Shown here: in pieces, positions 23,806-35,600 of the stretch | Layout: each line of letters opens with the position of its first letter | How positions within the stretch are numbered: the first letter of the stretch is position 1 | Assembly (NCBI RefSeq): GCF_032854445.1 | Contig: NC_088304.1 | Coordinates: 32,854,810-32,918,809, forward strand | Direction of reading: 5' to 3' | DNA: 64,000 nucleotides | Source of the DNA: Liolophura sinensis | Lineage: Eukaryota > Mollusca > Polyplacophora > Chitonida > Chitonidae | Notes under the pieces: generated by a model | What the model saw: only the letters and a program-made list of their open reading frames with translations | Told to the model about the DNA's origin: nothing | Database searches by the model: none | Program-made: the position numbers and the translations under genes

Positions 23806-24369
23806 AGAACTCTCCTTTAGGCCGCCATTTTAACATGATTACGCACGTCATCGTGCTTAGCTTTGCCCAGCAGTAGCTCTCCAGAACATGGCAATCCAGA
23901 CACATTTTGGCACCCTATCTGCATGGTGTAGCCCGCTCGTACATCCTAAACTGTTCCTTTTTAGAGTTGGCTTTCAAAGACCTTAAAATTCAGGAGTATC
24001 AAGATATATGTACGCATTTAGCTGAGACTGGAAATGCACGTTAAATAAATGGTAGGAATAAAACCGTAAGTACAGTGACGTCAGCATAAATATTCAAGAG
24101 GAGGAAAGGAGGCTTTTCACTGGACAAGCCTTAAACATGGCGGGAATTTCAACGTGCCTCGTATCAGTGGATTTTGTAGAGACTGACGATGTTTAAACCC
24201 GCTTTTCTCTCTAACAAAAACTTTTTAAAATCTAAACAAATAGAATTCCACACAGTTTGTACAGCGCTTTCATTTAAGATATAGGCTGTATACATGTGTT
24301 CTTTTCTTTTAAGATAACACTGATGACGTAGTAAACATTTTCATTTACAGGACCCCAAAATGAACTCTA

Positions 24370-24625
24370 AAATCGTATTTCAAATCTTGACTTAAGTCAA
24401 AATTGGCTTTGTGGAATCGGCTCCCGGTTTATTGGTAGAGGAAAGCTGCTATAGTCCGTGCAAAGCTATCGTCAGGGACCATTTGTTCCATTTGGCACAG
24501 GCAACAGATTTAGTTCATGTCTAATATACCGTTACTCAATTATTTTTGGGCTAAGTACAAAAGTGAAGATTTGGCTTAAAGTTAAATCTTAATTCTTAAG
24601 ACACTTTTGAACAACCCGGCCAATT
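24370..24625 (-). repeat. Dispersed repeat, shared with introns of genes B and C
   Basis: On the minus strand this resembles 43455-43650 and 56105-56290. Shared blocks on this strand are attatttttgggctaag, then gatttggcttaaagttaaat and acttttgaac. It is probably an old non-autonomous element. Its outer limits are uncertain. Confidence 0.6.
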
Positions 24626-25212
24626 TGCTTGACAAACCTCCTGATTGAAAACCTGAGTCGAACCAGCCACAGGTTGAATTCGAACACGCGATTATACTGG
24701 TCAAAGTCACATCTGGTGCGGCTCTCACGTTGTTGTGCTGTGTTTCCATGGACACCCGATTTTGTTTGCGATTACTCGTTGAAAATAAAGCGACAGTGAA
24801 AAGGCGCTTCCCTCACAATCGTAAAATAAAGTAATACAAACCCGCATATGTGATACTATTACACGCTTCGCCTGCGCGCCATGGTTACACATTCCACGCA
24901 CGGGGGCGCGTGTCACGCCTCCCGGGAGAAACAAGAGAGTGTTTAAAGCTGACTGATAATGGCGGTACACACACAAGCCAATACAACGCACCGGGTGCTA
25001 CCGGTGCCCCTCTTTGGCATTAGATCCGTGCTCACGCCTTCACTGAAACTTTTTCCTAAAGCGCGTGAGATCAAGCTTCAAGGGCCACTCATATGCAAAT
25101 AGCAGACAGCGTGCGAGGGACTGTCGATTGCAATTACTCACTTTGGCATTACCAAATGTACAGTTGTACCTGAAAGCGCGCAGGTTATCGCACGAATTAA
25201 CGCAAAACATAT

Positions 25213-27225
25213 TCAGGAATCACACCCATTGTGCTTGTAAGAAAAGCGATCGTGGAGTCGTGAGGATGCCGCGAACTGCACAAATTCGTCCTGCGGGAAA
25301 CTGGGACTGGAAACTGGAAAATCGGAAGCGTACAACTCCGCTAGATGGCACTGGCTGCTCTTTGGTCCACTTTGCACGAGGGATTTAGCCGCTGAAGAGT
25401 ACGACCTTCGAAGGGCATTGAATGTTTTCGCCCTGCGATGAAACTGACTCACTAACGCTTTGAAGTTCTTATCAAACGAACTTAGATGCTTTTTAACATT
25501 CTTTGATGCTCTGCTGTAAGAACTGTTTTTACCTTGTATTGCACTTAATCCGACTAATATCAGCTGCCTGCTTAGCTCCTTTTCTGAAGAATGTATTTCG
25601 GTAGCTTCACATGGATCAGCTGCAGCCGGCTTTTTTGTAGCCGATTTTAAAGTATTATTTAATACCCGAGGCATGTTATCTTCCAATGCGGGTTGTAAAT
25701 CACCGACTTCCCCAAGGGTTTTGGAAACATATGGTGAGCATAATCTTTTACCTCTAAGGGCTATTGGTTTAAAGGTATAAGACTTTTCAGTTGTTATATT
25801 CAACATCTCGGACGTGAATCTGGGACGTGAATGGGGTGTTTTCAGTGCACAGTTCTTTTGATTATCCTTTGTCGTTAAACTATTTGCATGAATCTCTACC
25901 GCTAATCCAGAGTTGTCATCAAATCTGAGTGCCGACTGAACAAATTGGTCTTCTGTTTTTGACGACCTAGGTTTACAGGGTACTTCCGACGTTGATCGAC
26001 AAAGAAGGTCGATTCCAGATATCGACAGGCTGTTGAGCGGTGTAGGTAAAGTCAGTGTCCTTGATATCGGTTCTGTTGCTATGATACACCGGCGCTCATT
26101 GATTGTCGACGGCATATTCGCACAAATGTCGATTGTCACAGGTTTTTCCTCGACTCTTCCGTGTCCACTTCTGTACGAATCCCCAACACCATCTTCAGTT
26201 GTCGATGAAACATTGTCTGTAGTTTTGTAGCGCACAATTCCCTCCTTTGCACAAGGACGGACCTGTGACAATGCCGATGACTGATCTACTGAACCATGTT
26301 CTGACTGACAGCTCATAGTGGATAGCTCCACATTGCACTCTGAATTAAGTTCACTTATGCCAGAATGTACCGTACATGTACATGTTATGCATGTATCAGT
26401 GCCGTCACATGGCCCTATAACTTTCGGATTTGATACCCAAACTCTTTCGCTGCCAACGCTGTCACTCTGACCATCCGACTCAACCTTCGTGGATGAGTCA
26501 CTCCAGTTTTTCAAGTCCGTCATCGACACAGCAGACCATCTCTGCGCTTTATCCATAAGATCGAGTTTTGGGACGCTTAGTAGGGAAGAAGCGAAGTATC
26601 CCTCATCCAGTTCTATACTGTATATTGATGGCGTGGAATATTCAAGATCCGATCCATCGTCCTCTGAGTGTCCAGAAGCAGTTCTGGAATTTCCCCGACA
26701 GTCTACCATGTTGACCGTGATCTTGGGGAGAGGAGGAATATGGGTCTGACAACAAGAACTGGTTATCTCTTGTCGTTTTTGGGATATCTCAGCGGCCGCC
26801 AACTGGGCGCTATCATCGGGAGAACGTTTTGTAGGCAAACAGTTACTGGTAATCATACGATGAAAGCCTAAGAAGCCAGGGATGGGTTTCCGGGCACCGG
26901 AACTAGGTTTCCTGGCCCATCTGTTGTAGTATGCTTTGCTAACCGTCACGTCCGGGGGTAGCCCATTGCCCAGGCGTTGATCTTGTACCGACGGTGCTTT
27001 CGTGTCTTCCAACATTTTTTCATTAGTTGGTCTGTTTCGCAGATTTCCTTCTTCGCACCTCTCTGCAAATTTCCGCGTGTTAAGTCCTGTCCTACATCTC
27101 TGTTCCGTTAACCTATTGTCGGCTTGGCCGGGCGCTGGTATGCCCACAATTCGTCCGGAGGGCTGATCTAAACCCGGCCTTTTCTTTGCACCTTTTCTGT
27201 ACCAACTTGCGGATGACGATACCAA
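25213..27225 (-). CDS. Uncharacterised Ser/Thr-rich protein, long single-exon reading frame
   Basis: I do not recognise this protein. The frame is open for 670 codons without an intron, far beyond chance for this AT-rich region. The product is rich in Ser and Thr, hydrophilic, with no visible signal peptide, membrane segment or catalytic motif. There is an acidic patch around residues 187-210 (SEDDGSDLEYSTPSIYSIEL) and a basic C-terminal part (KNVKKHL, FHRRAKTFNALRR). The most upstream start-like codon (27223-27225) is TTG. The first in-frame ATG is at 27013-27015, giving 600 residues, and the frame stays open upstream to a TGA near 27330 with no ATG. Either translation starts at 27015 or an upstream exon is spliced on. 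It could be a lineage-restricted, largely disordered protein. The pieces at 27627-28260 are decayed copies of parts of it. Confidence 0.6.
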   Translation of the reverse strand: MVSSSASWYRKGAKKRPGLDQPSGRIVGIPAPGQADNRLTEQRCRTGLNTRKFAERCEEGNLRNRPTNEKMLEDTKAPSVQDQRLGNGLPPDVTVSKAYYNRWARKPSSGARKPIPGFLGFHRMITSNCLPTKRSPDDSAQLAAAEISQKRQEITSSCCQTHIPPLPKITVNMVDCRGNSRTASGHSEDDGSDLEYSTPSIYSIELDEGYFASSLLSVPKLDLMDKAQRWSAVSMTDLKNWSDSSTKVESDGQSDSVGSERVWVSNPKVIGPCDGTDTCITCTCTVHSGISELNSECNVELSTMSCQSEHGSVDQSSALSQVRPCAKEGIVRYKTTDNVSSTTEDGVGDSYRSGHGRVEEKPVTIDICANMPSTINERRCIIATEPISRTLTLPTPLNSLSISGIDLLCRSTSEVPCKPRSSKTEDQFVQSALRFDDNSGLAVEIHANSLTTKDNQKNCALKTPHSRPRFTSEMLNITTEKSYTFKPIALRGKRLCSPYVSKTLGEVGDLQPALEDNMPRVLNNTLKSATKKPAAADPCEATEIHSSEKELSRQLILVGLSAIQGKNSSYSRASKNVKKHLSSFDKNFKALVSQFHRRAKTFNALRRSYSSAAKSLVQSGPKSSQCHLAELYASDFPVSSPSFPQDEFVQFAASSRLHDRFSYKHNGCDS

Positions 27226-27513
27226 TGCTAAGGTAGACGTAACCGTTTTTCCGTCGCCTTGTGTGAATTGTGTTGAACAGTCAGCTCTATAAACGACTCG
27301 CCTGATTGTCGGATGGTTACGTCATTAACAGACCTTTCCAGTACTCGTTAAACATGCATGCTGGCTGAGGCAACATGGTGCTTGTTACATGTAGTTCCCG
27401 CCCTTGACTTGACTTCTTGTTGGGTAAGCACTGCGTAAGATAGGAAATAGTCTTTGATCGTATAAGAGCCTTAGTTCGTGGTATCTGCTGATTAAACAGG
27501 GTGCCTCGTGACG

Positions 27514-27521
27514 TGACGTCA
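27514..27521. promoter_or_regulatory. CRE-like palindrome TGACGTCA
   Basis: A perfect TGACGTCA lies about 290 bp upstream of the open part of the minus-strand gene 25213-27225. CREB/ATF factors bind this site in animals. Its use here is inference; a single 8-mer can occur by chance. Confidence 0.25.
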
Positions 27522-27949
27522 ACGCGTAATGGTGATCAGCGTGCGCTGGGGTATATTGGTTCGCTCTGTAATGAGATTAACTTTCATAGGTAATGATTTG
27601 TTAATGAAGGTTTTTTGACACCTGACTATGATACACCGGCGCTCATTGATTGTGTTACTTTCAAGATAATTGGAATGGCACAGTGCACCAGGTGCTTTGC
27701 AACCGTTTCTAACAACACAGATTGTGACCTTCACACCGCTCAAGATTTATTTACCTATTTATTTAATAATGCGCCTTGTTCTCGCATACCGTGTGTGCTT
27801 CTCAATCAGGGACGGTCGTTAATTGTTTCATTTCCAAGCTTGATCTTATCTTAACTATAGACTACTTACTGATCGAGTGGACTAGATTGCCTCCGGTGTT
27901 TCCACTGGCCTTTCACCAAATAGGTCGCTCTAGCAGTACCTTATCCGCT

Positions 27950-28260
27950 ATAATTCTAATTAAACGAACTTAGGAGCTTTATAACACTCTTTGATGTTCT
28001 GTTGAAAAAAACGTCTTTTCATTGTGCTGCAGTTGATCCGTCTGAGGTCCGTTTCGCGCATAATTCTTTTTTTTTTCAGTAAATATTCCAATAACTTCAT
28101 AAAGATCTGTTGCGCACTCGTTTCTAGGACATTGTTTAGTACCCAGACTATATTACCTTCCAATGTGGGCTAAAATTGTCAAGTTTCCCAACACTTTTTA
28201 AAACCAGATGATGAGCATAATCTTTAGGACTACGGGCTTGAACTTCAATTACAGTTACTT
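27950..28260 (-). pseudogene. Decayed partial copy of the 25213-27225 gene
   Basis: Two segments match the neighbouring gene in the same strand orientation. 27960-28015 resembles 25470-25525 (aaacgaacttag..gctttwtaac, ctctttgatg). 28110-28245 resembles 25635-25765 (ttaccttccaatgtgggct versus ttatcttccaatgcgggtt; gatgagcataatcttt versus ggtgagcataatctttt). Indels break every frame. A separate 28-base exact match at 27627-27654 equals 26078-26105 of the gene, but in a different order, so the copy is rearranged. Confidence 0.7.
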
Positions 28261-28849
28261 TGGCCCAAGACTTGGAATTATATTACGTCATACATGCAGA
28301 ATAGCTATAGTTCTGTGCTTCGCGTCTGTGCGTTACATTGCAAACTTACTTCAACAGCTTGGACCTATCAGATTTCATGTAACGCTTGTTTTACTGGGAA
28401 AATCAGGCCATATGTATGTGGCTTGTGCTGATTGTTTTTTTATTTTCACAAAATTCAGCCTTGCTTGGAAGAGAGAGTCTTATCTCAGCAGTGAAATATA
28501 GTCAAAGATAACACGCACCGAACAGCTGCGTCTGTGTGGACAGTTGGACTTCAAACTAGGTAAAAGAAATGCTTTGCTATACCGTTATTAGGTGCACATA
28601 TGCCCTTTTAATGGCCCTTTTAATTGCCCTTTTAATGAAGATAGTAAGAATGGAAATGGAATCAAAGATGAATCCATGTGACTTGGAATTTTAAAGGTGT
28701 CAGCTTAATAATATGTCGAGGGAAAGTAGTAACGAAGGCTTCCGTTTCAATGCTGTCGTGCGCATGTGCATATTGGTATAACTCGCGTTGGAAAGTTACA
28801 AATTCTTGGGTTAAATGTGCCTTAACGATTCCAGACGGTTTAAAACTCT

Positions 28850-29110
28850 GGTTCCCTACGTTCGCCACGTCCTTGAACCATGAGGTTGCGTGTTCGAATC
28901 CTGCCGTCGCTGGTTCGGATTCTATTGGGTTTCGAGAGGTTTTTCAAATACCTGACAAAGAGCGGTCGTTTCCTCCGGGCTCTCCGTTTTCCCGAGCAGT
29001 AAGTCTGATCACTGTAATATATTAAGTTTTTGATCACAGAGTTAAACAGACGTCATATGACTGAAAAATTGTTAGGTGCGACGTTAAACTCCAAACACGC
29101 ACGCACGCAG
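28850..29110 (+). repeat. Degenerate tRNA-derived SINE
   Basis: A B-box-like segment, ggttgcgtgttcgaatcctg, lies at 28883-28902. The family tail (gtcatatgactgaaaaattg, then gacgttaaactccaaacacg) lies at 29051-29100. The middle is too diverged to align by eye. Confidence 0.6.
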
Positions 29111-29672
29111 AGTTAAACACCAAGCAAATAAACCAATAAATCAAAACCTTTGTGGTTTTTAGAACACTTTTGGTAAAACTGAAGAAAGTCTGGAACCAAA
29201 ACACATAGCAAGCCGTAATTATTAAATGTGTGAGCATTTATATATTATTAAACATGCATGCATGACGGCTTCCAGATCTCTTGAAATGGGTCCATTGGTT
29301 TCCGACATCATGAATTCATTGCGATCTGAAAATCTTTTCATTAGAAGCCATATCTGATAGGCCTACGTGCGCATTTTACGGGCATGTGCACTGTAATTGT
29401 TTATCGAGATGTGTTGAAAAGTATTCCAGATACTTACCTGGAAAACATTTTTAGATATTGGAAATAGATGGTTCACGTATGAACACAAGCCTATTATTTG
29501 AGATGTCGGAATTTAATTTTAAAGTACACGTGTTTAATTAATAAAATGGTTTAAATATATCTGTAATTATTTTAAGATATCGCAAATATACACCCTAGTC
29601 ATTAGTCGGCAAGAAGGGCTTGGTTTAGGAACGTATGGACAGACTGGAAAAGTTGGTGTAAACCAGTTTCAG

Positions 29673-32600
29673 ATGGGAATATCGTCTTCGGGAACAATGG
29701 CTGCTAGCTGTGTAACGACTATTCTCCTGCTCGGCATTCGAGCGGTCGTCGCCTTGCAGCACGAAGAAGAGTTCTTCTTCGGGGACTTCCCTCCTGATTT
29801 TATGTGGGGCATCGCCACGGGGTCCTACCAGATTGAGGGAGCATGGAATGAGGATGGTAAGCCATAGCTACTTCTACACCAAGCTTTACCTTCCCAGACA
29901 TGTAAAGTGCAAGGCTACGGGTTACCTGGCCAATGTGCACATTTTGCACGCGTTTTCCCTCGTATTGCCGAAACAGGTCGAATAGATTTGATATTGTTTT
30001 CTTCCAAAGAATCAGACCAAATCGAATTACATCAGGCGGGAAAGATTGCACATTACATTATAGCTCGTAGCTCATTTGACCCATGTGAATATGTTTTATC
30101 GTTTCTTTGCTGATTCACTGTCTCGCTTAGCGCTCAGCACTGAGCGGTTAGAGCAACAAAACATGACTGGTTGACCTGGTGTTAACATAATGTGACTGGG
30201 AGAGGTGTCACGTCTGGTGTCTTCAGCATAATACTTCAGTGGCGGCAGCAATTTGACGGTATAGACTCGCTCTGCCACAAGAAGACATAATATATGTACG
30301 CACACCAGATGACTAACCGTCGTCATATGACATTGTTACATTAAACCCCAAGCATACATACATGCATCTATTCTTTGTTGTTTCACTCTTCTTTTGGTGC
30401 GAATCTCAAACAGGAAGAGCAATTATTTTCTTTTCTACTCAAAGGTCTCGTGATCTGTTCCACAGATAAAACTAACTGTTATTGTAGACTTAACTGTACA
30501 CAGAAAAAAATGAATCAAGCATTAATTCATGTTATATCAACGGTATCAGTCGGCCCGCTGTAGGTAAGAAATTGGCTACTCGATATTATATACTGACAGA
30601 TACTAAATGTGCATCTACCTGTAGCTATGTGAACTGCTGCGGATAGCTGCATTCATGTATCGCAATGAAAAACTCGGCGGCACTGAGATCTGTAGACAAA
30701 CACAAATGCCTTATCGTCCTACACTCTCTTCAAAACTGTGGGCAGTAGCCTATGCACTAGAGAATTACTTGTTTTGTGTCTTAGTCCGTATCCCAAGATA
30801 ACATGATAGGCTTATCTAACGGATTTAATTAATGTCTTAACTCTCTTCTGGGGATAATTTTGATCGATTGTCTGCTGTGCTGCGTAGGCTATAATGCAGA
30901 CTAAGATTGACTAAGACTAAGATAGAGTTAATTACAGCTATGTATGTGCCTTTCTAAATGTCATGTATAAATGCTCTTAACTTTTTATGTAAATACTGTA
31001 GAAGACAGTGAAACCTGTGGCATAGGCTGAGAGATGCCTTTATTCTGTGGACGAACGGTAAGAGTACCACAGCTGACGCACATACCTCCAATGTTACCAC
31101 CATGAGACGAGTAGATTCGTCATTGCGTCATAAGACAAGTAAACTTGTCCGTACTTATTCAAATGATGACGTCACAAGAGGAGTAAAACTGTCAAACTTC
31201 ATCATGTGATACCACCCCGATCCAAGTACGTCAGTAATTGCGAGACTATAATTTCTAGGAACAGGTTCAACACCAACCATGGAAGAATTAAGTAAGTATA
31301 TAAGAAATTAGCACGGAGCCATGGAAAGGCAAACAGTAAACAAAACGTACACGTATGTATGTAAAACAGTAGGCCTACGTTAAACGTATAAATTATTATC
31401 TACCCACGAAATGATTAGGCCTACGTTATTGCTGTGACATGTGTCTTAGGGATCTTTTGTTTTAGGAAAAGGTCCAAGTATCTGGGACACGTTTTCCCAC
31501 GAGGGTAAAAACTACAACAACGACACGGGCGACGTGGCCTGTGACAGCTACCACAAGTGGGAAGAGGATGTCGCTAACTTGAAAAGATTAGGGGTGAGGG
31601 GCGTGCTTCAGTTTTGATTTAATATATGAATATTTTAATAGTTTTCTTTTCTCACTGTGTTTATAAAGCGCTCAATTAAAAGATTTGTGGTATTTCTCTC
31701 AGATTGTCTTTAATTTTGATTAATTATTATTCTTTAGTATTTTCAAGTAATGGATGACAGATTCACGACAAAAGAATGAATGAAATATGAAAAAATTATG
31801 CAATAATGAAGGATGATAGTGTTGATACATACGTATATAAATAAGTTTACATGGCGACTCCATTGCATGGAACGATTTGCTCCAAGGCAATGAGATGTGT
31901 TTCAGGGATTCAGGCTGTTCTAACCAACAACGGTCAATTCATAGAAAACTAGTGACACAATACTGTGAGTCCCACAAAAATAATCCCCAACGTTAAACAA
32001 AGCATCGTTCTCAGATTTGGGTTAACAATTCCATCGCCTGCAAAGATGAAAGTGTGAAGTAATAAATGATGGACTAGCTAGCTTGTTCGGCCGAATTGAT
32101 GAATGCCAAGATCATGGAAACACTATTCAGTCAATCAATCAATCAATCTGCAGGTAAAGCATTACCGTTTCTCGATCTCCTGGCCACGGGTGCTTCCAGA
32201 CGGTACCACGGCACAGGTAAACCAGAAGGGCATAGAGTACTACAACAACCTTATTAACGCCGTCCGTGGGGCCGGGATCAAGCCCATGGTTGTGCTCTAC
32301 CACTGGGATCTCCCTCAGGCTCTGCAGGACGCAGGAGGGTGGCTAAACGAGAGCATTGTGGATCGCTTCAACGACTACGCCCGATTCTGTTTCAAGACTT
32401 TCGGAGATCGGGTAACGAACCATTTTGGTATAATCGTTATGGATCAGTTAATTAACGTAGGTAATTTGTCATTGTTTGTTTATTGGTCTCTTTGTAATCT
32501 ATGTGTCGGAACAGACGTTCGTATGCCAGACGTTAGCCAACATGGACGTTCCAGGTCAATAATCACAAAGCCAATTCTCAAAACGACATTAACACGAACT

Positions 32601-35600
32601 AGACAAGTAAGAAAGTGTATAGAGTGTAGGAGAATACGATGGAATCAGGCAAAGAGAAGCAGTCAACAGTTTTCATTTATGTTGGAAAGACGCAATGCAT
32701 GTTTTAGGTGACTGTGTGAAATTAGTATTCAAATCGTGTACCATGCTAGACTGTAAGTTGTCAGTAACAAAATATCTTATGTTAAATACCTTTTAACACC
32801 TGAAGTAATTCCGAACCAAACTGCGTGTTACGTATTCTTCGTTCCTGTTCATTCCTTTACGATGACGATTTCTGGACTAACTGGTAAGGCAGTACCCATT
32901 TATGAGACGAGATAAATGCTTAATCCATCTTGGACCCGGGTAGCCATTAAGCCAGAATAGGTCCCCATATACAACCAAATTTCCATGTAGTATATTTGCT
33001 TTCAGGGGTAGCTTATTTGCACCCTTGATGTTGAGATTTGCAAAGTGTCTCATGTCCACTGTTATCCAATACTTGTCGCCATGTACTTACACATGTAGGT
33101 ACCGTTCTGGGTGACATTTATCGAGCCCTGGTCTATCATCTGGCTTGGATATGGTAACGGAATCTTTGCCCCTGGGATTCAAAGTCCAGCCGAGGATCCT
33201 TACATTGCCGGTCACAACATGATTCTATCCCACGTTCAGGCATTCCATACGTACAAGAACGAATTCTACGGGAAATTTAAAGGTATGACCCAGTAGGTCA
33301 AGGCCATGGTGTCAAGTAGGTCAAGGCCATGGTGTCTGCGTTACGAAAATGGTTGTTCTGCAGAAAAATGTGTTTTCGTGTCTGTTGGTTAAGTGAGGGT
33401 GAGGTGGGGACGGAGGTGCGCCATTCCCATGAAGGCGGCTTACTCGCCTAAAATACACTTTCTTTGACTTTTCGATATAATAGCTGATAGTGAAACTCTT
33501 TTTCGCTACAGGCAAGACTGGTATAACAGCTGATTATGAAATTGTCTTTGACTCCAGGGAAGGTCGGTATAACAGCTGATCTGCAATGGAAGTTTCCCAA
33601 GACTCAGGCACCACGTGATCAAGAGGCCGCGGAACGTGCGGCTCAGTTCAAACTGGGCTGGTTCCTCAACCCCATATATGGTAGTGGTGACTACCCAGAT
33701 GTTATGAAGGAACGAGTAGCCAATAAAAGCAAGGCTCAGGGATACACTAAATCCCGACTTCCGCCTTTCACTGCCGACCAGATCCGTATGAACAAAGGTA
33801 AGGGATATTTTAACGTATTTATTTTACTCCTTTGTAGTAGATAGGTGGTTATAGCGACCCATTTTCGAAGCAGTCGCAACGTCTGTGGTAACACAGAGTG
33901 AAAACACACATCAGTATAATACAAGCTCTTTACGCTACGTTGACTCAACTTTGTATGGCAGGCAAAGAGAGTTAAGCATCGAAAAGCAGATGTCTTATCA
34001 TGGGATAGAATCATGTTGTGACATCCATAATCATGTGTATAAACTGGGACCTCCCTGGCCCCTGGTAGTTAGCCCGCCAGCACGGCACGGAGACCCAATA
34101 GCCTCTCACTGTGAGTTCAAGTGCTGGCTTCTTCTCCGGCCAAACGTGTGTAAGGTCCAGCAGCAACTTGCGGATGATCGTGGGTTTCCATCGGGTTCTG
34201 CGCAGTTTCCTCCCACCATAATGCTGGCCGCCGTGATACGTAATTGAAGTATTCTTCAGTACAGTGTAAAACACCAATCAAATAAATAAATACTGTAAAG
34301 TACTTATTCGCTGGAATTTATTTTCGCGGATTTTCTCCAAAAATATGTTCGCAGGAATTAATTTTCGCGTATTTAAGAGAATACTGAAAAATAAATCTTA
34401 AAATTTTCCAAGATATAATATGGCCGAAATTATTCAAGCACGTCAAACAGATATCACCGTGGATGGCTTTTATCCTCATGTTTTTCCTGCGGTAATCCTC
34501 GTGATCTGGATCAGATATTAAAACAATGGGGGATGGATTATCACAACGTAAGAAGATTATTTTCACACCTACCGTGGGCAGTGCTCAAACAGGTGTTACT
34601 TCTTTTCAAATCATGGATGAATACTTTTAAAACACCTGTCACCTTTGGAGCAGTTCAACGTAAAACATATGAATTCACCATAATCGGCGCCAGTCACTCG
34701 TTCTTTATCAAGCAACACGGTAAGTTTTGCATTGTTTTCAGTTTTAATCGTCCGTATCAGGTTAGAAACCGCAAACATTGCCGTAGCTGTCAAACTGCCA
34801 TTGTGTTGTTGTACACACTTCACAGTTTGTTAGAAGCTCACTCATTGGACCACTGGAGAGACACAACCAATGGGATAACGTGCATCAGAGCGACATTCAA
34901 CACAAGCCAGCGCGTGCTGGTATCTACTTTTCTTTCACTTTACGGGCATAGCGAAGATTCATCAAACTAAAGACGAATAAACTCACACTTTGTTTACCAA
35001 GCTTTAGCACCAGAGTTTGTATAAATTTAAACCATAATATCCCTTTCCTTGCTGTTAAAAAATTTAGCTGACTCGTCGGCCTTTTTAGCGCAACTCCCGT
35101 CACCCTGGCAAAGATTACTACTAAATTTTTTTTTGGGATAATTTTTTCTCTGGAATCATTATTAGCGGTAAATTATTGACCGCGAAATTCGCGAAAATTA
35201 GTTCCACGCGAAAATTAAGTACTTCTCAGTAAATATAAACTGAAAAGGATGACAACAGCAATAATAATACCAATAATAACTTCAATAATAATGGCAATAT
35301 AGAATTTACATGGGGAATACAGAATGGCTTCCTTTCTAGATGTCTGTAGTTTTAAGATTCATGTCGTTTCTGTGTCTCCAAGACACTGGCGCACGTATTT
35401 TCTTTTGCTCGTCATGCAGGGTCAGGAGATTTTGTCGGTATCAACCATTACTCCTCCCAGCTGATTTCCGATCACCCACTTCCTTTATTTCCGCCATCTT
35501 ACGAAAGTGACCAGGACCTGTTGATCTCACTCGATCCAAAATGGAAAGGGTAGGTATTTTGCTGTCGTTTTCCAAACCAGAAACCTTGCTACCAAAGGGA

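Larger units (their letters stand above)
15509..25212. other. NF1 3' flank and intergenic sequence
   Basis: The NF1 3' UTR must begin at 15509, but its end cannot be fixed. An AATAAA at 17444-17449 is one candidate poly(A) signal; others exist further on. I see no convincing exon in the rest. The open frames here are short, lack recognisable motifs and are not supported. Listed separately are SINEs at about 18460, 21722 and 23454, tandem repeats at about 16715, 21095 and 22205, and one dispersed repeat at 24480. A (GTT)n run lies at about 20020-20039. Confidence 0.6.
27226..29672. other. Intergenic region between the orphan gene and GH1 gene A
   Basis: Besides the relic copy (27627-28260), the SINE at about 28850-29110 and the CRE-like site, I see no exon or structured element. 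It should hold the promoters of both divergent genes, but I cannot place a convincing TATA box for either. Confidence 0.5.

Noticed and set aside
34533-34970. 145-codon frame inside the MITE-like element as a transposase
   Set aside because: No DDE-type or zinc-finger motif is visible, and its length and composition fit a chance frame.
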